DNA from: Mesorhizobium sp. M1E.F.Ca.ET.045.02.1.1
GTDB taxonomy: Bacteria > Pseudomonadota > Alphaproteobacteria > Rhizobiales > Rhizobiaceae
Length of the DNA: 64,000 nucleotides
Direction of reading: 5' to 3'
NCBI RefSeq assembly: GCF_003952485.1
Contig: NZ_CP034447.1
Coordinates: 2,046,001-2,110,000, forward strand
The position numbers were made by a program, and so were the translations under genes. The notes beneath the pieces are model-generated. The model saw only the letters and a program-made list of their open reading frames with translations, was not told the origin of the DNA and ran no database searches. Position 1 is the stretch's first letter. Each line of letters begins with the position of its first letter. Below are positions 1 to 8,657 of the stretch, one piece after another.

Positions 1-2194
<2,194 letters not shown>

Positions 2195-2474
2195 GTGCGA
2201 TCCGTCCTTGTCTGTTCAGCCTGAAAGGGAACGGACGCCGATGGCAATCACGCGCAAAGGTGCGGGTACGGCCATTTCCGCTGTCCGCTCCCAAGCAACC
2301 CGAGCCGTTCAAGGCGGCGCGTGCGCTGGTTCGGCGCTAATTCTTCTCCCGCGCCGACCGCTGGCACGGATGAACCGCATATAGAGAATTTCCTGGAATA
2401 GTTCTAGACAGTCGAAAGACGAATTTGTGCGATGCGGCGGCGGCCGCGAAACGGTGCTTTCGGGACGGGCAAGG

Positions 2475-3083
2475 ATGCGGCTGATCGCCGAAAATCTGGG
2501 CGGCGAGCGCGGCGGCGAGACGGTCTTTTCCGGCATCGGATTCGCGCTCGAAAAGGGCGAGGCGCTCGTCGTCACCGGGCCGAACGGCGCCGGCAAGTCG
2601 ACGCTTCTGAGGGTCATCGCCGGCTTGCTGCCGGCAGCCGAGGGTTCGGTGCGGGTCGAGGCCGGCGGCGAAGCGTTTCCCACGGTCACTTCAGCCTCGC
2701 ATTATCTCGGCCATCTCAACGCGATGAAGACGGCGCTCACGGTGGAAGAGAATCTGGGCTTCTGGCGCGCCTTCCAGGGTGAGCCGGCGATTGACGTGGA
2801 AGAGGCGCTGGAGACTGTCGGGCTCGGCGGCATCGGCCACCTGCCGTTCGGCTATCTCTCGACCGGGCAGCGACGGCGCGCGTCAATCGCCAAGCTTTTG
2901 GTCAGCCGGCGCCCGGTCTGGCTGCTCGATGAGCCGACGGCGGGGTTGGACAAGGCGTCGGAGGAGCGGTTTGCGGGGCTGATGAGGGGGCATCTGGAGG
3001 ATGGAGGAATTGTGGTGGCGGCTACGCATCTGCCGCTGGGGCTGGAGGGGGCGAAGGGGTTGAGGATGGGGGAAGTTAGTTGA
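2475..3083 (+). CDS. ccmA: Heme exporter ATP-binding protein CcmA
   Basis: ATPase of the CcmAB(CD) complex that releases holo-CcmE during cytochrome c maturation; it works on the cytoplasmic face of the inner membrane. The 202-residue protein has Walker A GPNGAGKSTLL, an ABC signature-like STGQRRRASIAKLL and Walker B VWLLDEPTAGLD, and matches the family length. An upstream in-frame ATG at 2427 would add 16 residues of unlikely sequence; the start at 2475 is preceded by AAGG and gives the usual MRLIAENL beginning. ccmB follows after a 165-bp palindromic repeat. Confidence 0.93.
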   Translation: MRLIAENLGGERGGETVFSGIGFALEKGEALVVTGPNGAGKSTLLRVIAGLLPAAEGSVRVEAGGEAFPTVTSASHYLGHLNAMKTALTVEENLGFWRAFQGEPAIDVEEALETVGLGGIGHLPFGYLSTGQRRRASIAKLLVSRRPVWLLDEPTAGLDKASEERFAGLMRGHLEDGGIVVAATHLPLGLEGAKGLRMGEVS

Positions 3084-3092
3084 TGTCGGCGC

Positions 3093-3257
3093 CAGGCACC
3101 CCCCTCTGCCCTGCCGGGCATCTCCCCCTCAAGGGGGGAGATCAGCAGATCGGACGCCCCGCCAGCCTTGCTACCCCGGAGATTGGCGAAGGTCGGGATG
3201 ATATCCAATCTCCCCCCTTGAGGGGGAGATGGCCGGCAGGCCAGAGGGGGGTGCCTG
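3093..3257. repeat. RIME-like palindromic repeat, family A copy 1
   Basis: Imperfect palindrome of about 165 bp with matching ends: CAGGCACCCCCCTCTG at the left and CAGAGGGGGGTGCCTG at the right, with internal GGGGGAGAT / ATCTCCCCC arms. It fills the ccmA-ccmB gap inside the ccm operon. Related copies lie near 6431, 16950, 34276, 36508 and 47998. The structure matches the rhizobial intergenic mosaic elements (RIME) described in rhizobia. Confidence 0.88.
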
Positions 3258-3276
3258 GGCGAAGGCATCTCAAATC

Positions 3277-3942
3277 ATGCTAGCCCTCTTCCTCCGAGAC
3301 ATCCGCCTGTCCATCCGCGCCGGCGGCGGGGCGCTGGTCGGCGTGATCTTCTTCCTGGCGGTGATCGCCACCATTCCGTTTGGCGTCGGGCCGGACCTCA
3401 ACCTTTTGTCGCGCATCGGCCCCGCGATCCTGTGGATCGCCGCGCTGCTCGCCTGCCTGCTCGGGCTCGACCGGCTGTTCCAGGCCGACCGCGAGGACGG
3501 GTCGCTCGACCTGCTTGTGCTCAACTACGACCGCCAGATGCTGGCGCTGACGGTGCTGACCAAATGCGTGGCGCATTGGACAGGCAGCGTGCTGCCGCTG
3601 GTCATAGCCGCACCGCTGCTCGGCCTGTTCATGAACATGGAGCCGGTTGCGATCGGCGCCACGGCGCTGACGCTTCTCGTCGGCACGCCGGCCATCACCT
3701 TCATCGGCGCCGCCGGGGCGGCTGTGGCGGTTGCGCTGCCGCGCGGCGGATTGCTGATCTCCGTGCTGGTGCTGCCGCTCACCATTCCGGTGCTGATCTT
3801 CGGCGTCTCGGCCAGCTACGGCGCGGTGGCCGATCCGGCGCCGTTCCTGCCGCCCTTCCTCATTCTTGCCGCGCTGACGCTGTTTCTTGCCGTGATCGGG
3901 CCGCTGGCGGCGGCGCTGGCATTGCGTCACGGGACGGATTGA
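3277..3942 (+). CDS. ccmB: Heme exporter permease CcmB
   Basis: Membrane subunit that partners CcmA in cytochrome c maturation. The 221-residue protein has about six hydrophobic segments and the family-typical beginning MLALFLRDIRLSIRAGG; LLVLNYDRQMLALTVLTKC is also CcmB-like. The start at 3277 is chosen because the longer reading from 3229 only translates the end of the upstream repeat. Next in the operon would normally be ccmC, but only about 130 bp separate ccmB from ccmD. Confidence 0.92.
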   Translation: MLALFLRDIRLSIRAGGGALVGVIFFLAVIATIPFGVGPDLNLLSRIGPAILWIAALLACLLGLDRLFQADREDGSLDLLVLNYDRQMLALTVLTKCVAHWTGSVLPLVIAAPLLGLFMNMEPVAIGATALTLLVGTPAITFIGAAGAAVAVALPRGGLLISVLVLPLTIPVLIFGVSASYGAVADPAPFLPPFLILAALTLFLAVIGPLAAALALRHGTD

Positions 3943-4071
3943 GGCCTGCGGAACGTTCTCAATCTGCGGCGCCGCGCCTGATTGCGCAGCCTGCGATGCA
4001 GGGCTAAGGGAAGGCATGATCGAACGGATTGGCAAGGCAGGCGCGGAAGGCGCGCGCAGGGAGCGGTGGGC
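3943..4071 (+). other. ccmB-ccmD junction where ccmC is expected
   Basis: This 129-bp stretch stands where a ccmC gene of roughly 700-750 bp usually lies in alphaproteobacterial ccmABCDG operons. It holds no CcmC-like sequence: no tryptophan-rich WWxWD motif and no membrane segments. A 19-codon reading frame (ATG at 4018, ending RRERWA) stops at a TGA overlapping the ccmD GTG start, the kind of stop/start coupling expected at a ccmC-ccmD join. It may be a deletion scar, or ccmC may lie elsewhere. Confidence 0.6.
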
Positions 4072-4245
4072 GTGAGCGCGCATGCTCTGTATGTCACCGC
4101 GGCCTATGCCATCACGGCGATCGTGCTGGCCGGGCTGATCGGCTGGGTCCTCATCGACCAGCGGGCGCGCAGGCGCGATCTTGCAGCGCTCGAAGCCTCC
4201 GGCGTGCGGCGCCGCTCCGACAAGGCCGGGACCACGAAGCCGTGA
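4072..4245 (+). CDS. ccmD: Heme exporter protein CcmD
   Basis: Small single-pass membrane protein that helps release heme-loaded CcmE from the CcmAB complex. It is 57 residues long, starts at GTG (MSAHALYVTAAYAIT) and has one hydrophobic helix (AYAITAIVLAGLIGWVLID) followed by the basic RARRRDL segment typical of CcmD. Its last codons overlap the ccmG start as GTGA, indicating translational coupling. Short but well supported by operon position and by this pattern. Confidence 0.88.
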   Translation: MSAHALYVTAAYAITAIVLAGLIGWVLIDQRARRRDLAALEASGVRRRSDKAGTTKP

Positions 4246-4820
4246 GCGTCGAAACGAAAATGCCGTCGCCGCCGCGCCGCCGCCTGTTCGTGCTCTTGCC
4301 GCTGCTGGTCTTCTTGGGCCTGGCGGGGCTGTTTCTCTCACAGCTCCTGTCCGGCCGCGACGAGTCGGAAATCCCCTCGGCCCTGATCGGCCTGCCGGCG
4401 CCGCAGACGAATCTGCCGCCGCTGGAGGGGACGAGCCTGCCGGGTCTCGATTCGAAAGCCTTCGCCGGCAAGGTGACGCTGGTCAACGTCTTCGCGTCGT
4501 GGTGCGCGCCGTGCCGGGAAGAGCATCCGGTGCTGCTGGCGCTGTCTGAGGACAAGCGCTTCACGCTTGCCGCGCTGAATTACAAGGACGAGCCGGAAAA
4601 CGCCCGCCGCTTCCTCGGCGATCTCGGCAATCCGTATCAGGCGATCGGGGTCGATCCGGCCGGCCGAGCCGCGATCGACTGGGGCGTCTATGGCGTGCCG
4701 GAGACCTTCGTCATCGGCAAGGACGGCAAGATCGCCTACAAGCATGTCGGGCCGCTGACACCGGAATCGGCGAGGGATCTGCTGCTGCCGCAGATCGAGA
4801 AAGCGCTGACGGCGCGTTGA
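4242..4820 (+). CDS. ccmG: Thiol:disulfide interchange protein CcmG (DsbE/CycY)
   Basis: Membrane-anchored periplasmic thioredoxin-like reductase that keeps apocytochrome c cysteines reduced for heme attachment. The 192-residue protein has an N-terminal anchor (LFVLLPLLVFLGLAGLFL), the redox site FASWCAPCREEHP and the CcmG-type GVYGVPETFVIGKDG segment with its cis-proline. It begins at GTG 4242, overlapping ccmD. The stop codon at 4818-4820 lies within the inverted-repeat structure of a downstream palindromic element. Confidence 0.94.
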   Translation: MSVETKMPSPPRRRLFVLLPLLVFLGLAGLFLSQLLSGRDESEIPSALIGLPAPQTNLPPLEGTSLPGLDSKAFAGKVTLVNVFASWCAPCREEHPVLLALSEDKRFTLAALNYKDEPENARRFLGDLGNPYQAIGVDPAGRAAIDWGVYGVPETFVIGKDGKIAYKHVGPLTPESARDLLLPQIEKALTAR

Positions 4821-4956
4821 TATTCAGGTGAGGCCGGCCTGCAAATGGCGGCTTCCTGCGCTTCCGGTGCTCACGTACTTTAGAGTACGCTCCGCTCCGG
4901 TTCTCGGAAACCACCATTTTCGACTCGGCCTGACCTGAATCTCAACGCGCCGTCAG
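4806..4956. repeat. Palindromic element family D, copy 1
   Basis: The core runs from TGATATTCAGG (4818) to CCTGAATCTCA (ending 4944) and contains a GTACTTTAGAGTAC hairpin. The core is shared with a second copy at 15480-15692. Outside it, the 12 bp CTGACGGCGCGT (4806-4817, the last codons of ccmG) are repeated exactly in inverted form at 4945-4956. The whole unit could fold as a long hairpin and serve as a ccmG terminator. Confidence 0.8.
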
Positions 4957-4973
4957 GCCCCGCGCCGGGTGGC

Positions 4974-5141
4974 TCAGCCGTAGATCTGCTTGTGGATCTG
5001 GTAGAGCATCTCGGAGCGGTCGGCGCGCAGATCGGCGAGATCACGGCTCGACAGGTTCTCAATTTCGGCGACGAGACGGTTGTACTGGCGGCGCTTGGCG
5101 ATGTTGGTGCGAGCGCGGGAGACGATGTTGTCGAAGATCAT
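4974..5141 (-). CDS. DUF1127 small protein
   Basis: A 55-residue basic protein (MIFDNIVSRARTNIAKRRQY... ending IHKQIYG) with the arginine-rich helical DUF1127 signature, including SSRDLADLRADRSEM. Family members in alphaproteobacteria include small regulators of growth, phosphate and carbon metabolism, and RNA turnover; the specific role here is unknown. A longer in-frame start at 5246 is less likely because AAGGAACC sits just upstream of ATG 5141. An unusual set of TTGCAA inverted repeats lies about 80-120 bp upstream. A second DUF1127-like gene is at 63307-63561. Confidence 0.9.
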   Translation of the reverse strand: MIFDNIVSRARTNIAKRRQYNRLVAEIENLSSRDLADLRADRSEMLYQIHKQIYG

Positions 5142-5218
5142 GACGAGGTTCCTTTGCTGCCGCATTCCTGCGGCGGGTTTGTTCCTCCCTTGATCGATTG
5201 CGAGCATGACATAGGAAT

Positions 5219-5259
5219 GGTGCATTGCAAAAGAAAGATGTTGCAATGCACCATTGCAA
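5219..5259. promoter_or_regulatory. Nested TTGCAA inverted repeats, probable operator
   Basis: A perfect 12-bp inverted repeat, GGTGCATTGCAA (5219-5230) and TTGCAATGCACC (5241-5252), overlaps a second one, TTGCAAT (5241-5247) and ATTGCAA (5253-5259). It lies upstream of the leftward DUF1127 gene. The GATGTTGCAAT part (5237-5247) recurs upstream of the other DUF1127 gene. This looks like a transcription-factor site; the factor is not known from sequence. Confidence 0.65.
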
Positions 5260-5436
5260 CCAGCGCATAGCCGGTTAACCGGCCGTTACCCGCATGTCGG
5301 CCCCGCAGGTCGTCGTGACAAACACGAGATAGGGTGAAGTGTCATCGTCGATCTTGCCAGATTGCTCGCCGGCTGGCTTGATCGCCCCACAGCGTCGCGC
5401 GTCCTTCATGCGCACGTGAATGCCGGGAGGAAAAGC

Positions 5437-6354
5437 ATGACGGCCGCCGACTATGAAGTTCTCGATCCGCGTTTCTCGCGGCTGGTCAACGCCAATGAGC
5501 GGGTGGAGAAGCTGTTCACCGGATGCCGCTGGGCGGAAGGCCCTGCCTGGTTCGCCGCCGGCCGCTACCTGGTCTGGTCCGACATCCCCAACAATCGCAT
5601 GCTGCGCTATGACGAGACCGACGGCAGCGTCAGCGTCTTCCGCCAGCCCTCCGGCAATTCCAACGGCAACACCGTCGACCGGGAGGGCCGGCTTCTCACC
5701 TGCGAGCATTCGGGCCGGCGCGTCAGCCGCACCGAGCATGACGGTTCCATCATCACCATCGCTGACAAATGGCGCGGCAAGCGGCTCAACTCGCCCAACG
5801 ACGTCGTGGTCCGCTCCGACGGTTCGATCTGGTTCACCGATCCGGCCTACGGCATCGACAGCGACTATGAGGGCGATCATGCCGAGAGCGAGATCGGCGC
5901 CTGCAATGTCTACCGCGTCGACCCCGGCACGGGCGAGATCGATGCCGTCATCACCGACATGGTCAGGCCCAACGGGCTCGCCTTCTCGCTCGATGAAAGC
6001 CTGCTCTATATCGCCGACACGGGCCGAACGCATGGCGCCAAGAACCCGGCGCATATCCGCGTCTTCAATGTCGGCAAGGCCGGCAAGAAGATCTCGGGCG
6101 GCAAGGTCTTCGCCGACTGCACGACCGGCCTGTTCGACGGTTTTCGGCTCGACGAAAGCGGGCGCATCTGGACGAGCGCCGCCGACGGCGTCCATTGCTA
6201 CGATCCCGACGGCACGCTGATCGGCAAGGTCAAGGTGCCGGAAGTGGTCGCCAACTGCGTGTTCGGCGGCGCCAAGCGCAACCGCCTCTATATCTGTGGC
6301 ACCACGTCGCTCTATGTGGTCTGGCTGATGGTGAACGGCGCCAAGACGTATTGA
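5437..6354 (+). CDS. SMP-30/gluconolactonase/LRE family protein
   Basis: A 305-residue six-bladed beta-propeller lactonase-type enzyme. Family members hydrolyse sugar lactones such as gluconolactone; the substrate here is not determined. Metal-site segments are visible: AEGPAWFAAGRYLVWSDIP, LNSPNDVVVRSDGSIWFTDP, RPNGLAFSLDESLLYIADTG and DGFRLDESGRIW. The start at 5437 follows GGGAGGAAAA; an in-frame start at 5362 lacks such a site. No signal peptide is seen, so it is probably cytoplasmic. The gene stands alone between DUF1127 and a repeat. Confidence 0.9.
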   Translation: MTAADYEVLDPRFSRLVNANERVEKLFTGCRWAEGPAWFAAGRYLVWSDIPNNRMLRYDETDGSVSVFRQPSGNSNGNTVDREGRLLTCEHSGRRVSRTEHDGSIITIADKWRGKRLNSPNDVVVRSDGSIWFTDPAYGIDSDYEGDHAESEIGACNVYRVDPGTGEIDAVITDMVRPNGLAFSLDESLLYIADTGRTHGAKNPAHIRVFNVGKAGKKISGGKVFADCTTGLFDGFRLDESGRIWTSAADGVHCYDPDGTLIGKVKVPEVVANCVFGGAKRNRLYICGTTSLYVVWLMVNGAKTY

Positions 6355-6430
6355 ATGTGATCGTCGCATACCGCCACGCGGATCTCGGGGGCTGAGGCAA
6401 ACCTGAAGATGTCGGATGTTGGCGGGACAG

Positions 6431-6589
6431 CACCCCCCTCTGCCTTGCCAGGCATCTCCCCCGCAAGGGGGGAGATTGGCAGCGTCGCCTGCGGCGCTTT
6501 TCCTGCGATGTTGGTGATTTGCGAAAGCAGAACTGACATCCAATCTCCCCCCTTGCGGGGGAGATGTCCGGCAGGACAGAGGGGGGTGC
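6431..6589. repeat. RIME-like palindromic repeat, family A copy 2
   Basis: Ends CACCCCCCTCTG and CAGAGGGGGGTG, with internal arms GGGGGGAGATTGGCAGC and CCAATCTCCCCCC. It lies between the convergent lactonase and FMN-reductase genes, with GGCGGGACAG on the left and CGAAGGAACGC on the right; both flanks recur beside other family A copies. Confidence 0.85.
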
Positions 6590-6621
6590 GAAGGAACGCA
6601 GAGGTAGCCGATGGCCGCCGC

Positions 6622-7155
6622 TCAGCGGGCGCGAATGAAGGCGGCGAAGCTCTGAACCGCCTCGCGCATCGCTTGCCGGTTGGCCGGCTCCGCCAGGATC
6701 GCCTCGATCTCCGGCGGCTTCTTGCCGAGCAGCGCGATCTCGAGCGCGGCGTCCTCGTAAAGCGCGAAAGACATGGTGCGCATGATCTCGGCGAGTGCCG
6801 CCCGGGCATAGAGCGAGCGCGGCGAGGCATGCACCAGCATCGCCGGCTTGCCGACCGCGGCATCGCGCGACACCAGCCAGTCGAGCGCGTTCTTCATGCC
6901 GCCCGGCACGCCATGCGCATATTCCGGACAGGAGACGATGACGCCGTCGGCGCGGGTGACGGCATCGATCAGGGCGGCTGCTTCGCACGGCGTGCGCTCG
7001 CCCTCATCGTCGGGATTGAAGATCCGCAGCCGGCCAAGACCGTCATAAACGGTGGCGCGGCAATCCGCCGGCGCATTGGCGGCTAAAGCCGCGACAAGGG
7101 CCGAATTGGTCGAGGCGGCGCGCAGGCTGCCGGAAATGGCGAGGATTTCGATCAA
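6622..7155 (-). CDS. NAD(P)H-dependent FMN reductase family protein
   Basis: A 177-residue flavodoxin-fold reductase. The FMN phosphate-binding loop SGSLRAASTNSAL is at the N-terminus and the isoalloxazine-contact motif PEYAHGVPGGMKNALDWL is central, as in the ChrR/YieF/ArsH-type family. Members reduce quinones, azo dyes or metals with NAD(P)H; the substrate cannot be assigned. It begins MIEILAISGS at 7155. The downstream gene in the same direction is separated by a family A repeat. Confidence 0.9.
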   Translation of the reverse strand: MIEILAISGSLRAASTNSALVAALAANAPADCRATVYDGLGRLRIFNPDDEGERTPCEAAALIDAVTRADGVIVSCPEYAHGVPGGMKNALDWLVSRDAAVGKPAMLVHASPRSLYARAALAEIMRTMSFALYEDAALEIALLGKKPPEIEAILAEPANRQAMREAVQSFAAFIRAR

Positions 7156-7194
7156 GGGGATGAGCCGGACGGAACGGGTGAGTCGTTCCGAATG

Positions 7195-7815
7195 CTACCA
7201 CATGGTCTGCCTGTAATCGTCGTCCAGCTCGCGGTCGATCTCTCCGGCGCTCTCGGCCAGCGCGAGCTGGTCGCGGATGATCTGGCCGAGCGTCGGCAGC
7301 GTTGCGCGGTCGTACCAGGTCTCCGGCTTCCACAGCTCGGAGCGCATGAAGGCCTTGGCGCAATGCATGTAGGCGGCCTTGACCGTCACCACGATGACGC
7401 TCTGCGGCTCCTTGCCGTCGACGGCCAGACGCTCGCGCAGGCCGGCATCGATGGTGATGCGGGCGTCGCCGTTGACGCGCAGCGTCTCGTTCATGCCGGG
7501 AATGAGAAACAGCAGCCCGACGGACGGATTGCGGATGATGTTTTCCAGCGTGTCCAGCCGGTTGTTGCCTGGACGGTCGGGAATGGCGATGGTGTTCTGG
7601 TCGAGGATGGCGGTGAAGCCGGGCTTGTCGCCCTTCGGCGTCACATCGGCATTGCCGGCGCCGTCCGACGAGCCGATCAGCACGAAGGGGCTCTTGCCGA
7701 TGAAGGAGCGGCAGTGGACGTCGAGCGCCTTGAGCTCCTTGCGGATCGAGCCGTCGGTCGGTCGGGGCGTCTTGTAGATCGTCCTCAGCTCGTCGCGCGT
7801 GGTGAGGAATTCCAT
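7195..7815 (-). CDS. Pyridoxamine 5'-phosphate oxidase-like flavin-binding protein
   Basis: A 206-residue protein of the split-barrel flavin-binding PPOX-like class. Visible features are the short ALDVHCRSFIGKSPFVLIGSS beta-strand region, SDGAGNADVTPKGDKPGF and the phosphate-binding stretch NNRLDTLENIIRNPSVGLLF. This resembles the MSMEG_1061-type subfamily rather than biosynthetic PdxH. The start at 7815 follows GGGGGACGGG; the extension to 7896 would translate a palindromic repeat. Function unknown, probably flavin- or F420-type redox chemistry. Confidence 0.82.
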   Translation of the reverse strand: MEFLTTRDELRTIYKTPRPTDGSIRKELKALDVHCRSFIGKSPFVLIGSSDGAGNADVTPKGDKPGFTAILDQNTIAIPDRPGNNRLDTLENIIRNPSVGLLFLIPGMNETLRVNGDARITIDAGLRERLAVDGKEPQSVIVVTVKAAYMHCAKAFMRSELWKPETWYDRATLPTLGQIIRDQLALAESAGEIDRELDDDYRQTMW

Positions 7816-7833
7816 CCCGTCCCCCCTGTCTTC

Positions 7834-7882
7834 ACGCAATTCCGAACGGAAAACCGCTGTGCGCTTTTCCTGGAATTGCTCT
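7834..7882. repeat. Palindromic repeat family E, copy 1
   Basis: Unit of about 49 bp, ACGCAATTCCGAACGG ... TTTTCCTGGAATTGCTCT, able to form a hairpin. It is the first of a tandem pair; further copies are at 50118 and 61822. Confidence 0.85.
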
Positions 7883-7890
7883 TTATCCTG

Positions 7891-7939
7891 ACGCAATTCC
7901 GAACGGAAAACCGTTAAACACTTTTCCTGGAATTGCTCT
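7891..7939. repeat. Palindromic repeat family E, copy 2
   Basis: Second tandem unit, nearly identical to the one at 7834. Its right end (GCTCTA) overlaps the yciB stop codon: the leftward gene ends in AAG TAG and continues directly into AGCAATTCCAGG of the repeat. The unit may act as a 3' hairpin for yciB. Confidence 0.85.
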
Positions 7940-8594
7940 ACTTGCCGGCGTTCTCTTCCTTGGCTTTTTCCTCCAGCGAATGGCGCATGATCAGCGGCAT
8001 CTGGCTGAAGGTGAAGAGCAAGGTGATGGGAATCGTGCCCCAGACCTTGAAATATAGCCAGGTCGCTTCCGAGAAATTGCGCCAGACAACCTCATTGAGC
8101 ACGGCCAGAAACAGGAAGAACAGCCCCCACCGGAAACTCAACTTGCGCCAGCCTTCGGCATCGAGCTGGAAGGCCGAATCGAACACATGGCCGAGCAGCG
8201 GCCTGCCGAAGGCCAGCCCGCCGAGCAGCGTGAAGCCGAACAGCGCGTTGATGATGGTCGGCTTCATGAAGGCGAAGGTCTTGTCCTGCAGGTACAGAGC
8301 GAGCGCGCCGAACACGAACACGATCACCGCCGAGGCGAGCGGCATCAGCGGCAGGCTGCGTGTCAGTGCCCATGACACGCTGAGCGAGAGCGCCGTCGCC
8401 ACCATGAAAAACGCGGTGGCGATCAGGATCGGTTCGCCGAGATGGGTGAGGATCGGGAATTTTCCGGCCAGCCATTCGCCGCGGATCGTGGTGAAGAAGA
8501 ACACCAGGCCGGGTCCCAGCTCGAGCAGGAACTTCAAGCCGGGCATGAGCGGCTTGCGGCGCGGATCGGACGGGTCGCGTTCGATGATGTTCAT
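7938..8594 (-). CDS. yciB: Inner membrane septation protein A (YciB/IspZ family)
   Basis: A 218-residue polytopic membrane protein with at least five hydrophobic helices and the conserved segments [34 protein letters not shown] and [17 protein letters not shown]. YciB/IspZ proteins are linked to cell-envelope synthesis and septation, but the biochemical role is unsettled. It follows ftsY by about 60 bp in the same direction and is probably the last gene of a dapF-mtaB-ftsY-yciB run. Confidence 0.93.
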   Translation of the reverse strand: MNIIERDPSDPRRKPLMPGLKFLLELGPGLVFFFTTIRGEWLAGKFPILTHLGEPILIATAFFMVATALSLSVSWALTRSLPLMPLASAVIVFVFGALALYLQDKTFAFMKPTIINALFGFTLLGGLAFGRPLLGHVFDSAFQLDAEGWRKLSFRWGLFFLFLAVLNEVVWRNFSEATWLYFKVWGTIPITLLFTFSQMPLIMRHSLEEKAKEENAGK

Positions 8595-8657
8595 AAAAGT
8601 CCTTCTTGCGCATGATCTGGCCGAAAAGCAGGCGGCTCCGGGCAGATCACGCCTTGG

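Noticed and set aside
2239..2384. Short ORF in the acnA-ccmA gap
   Set aside because: No family, no conserved start, overlaps the divergent promoter region; composition is consistent with non-coding GC-rich DNA.
3093..3257. Insertion sequence remnant
   Set aside because: No transposase reading frame or target-site duplication; the size and repeated mosaic fit a RIME-like element.
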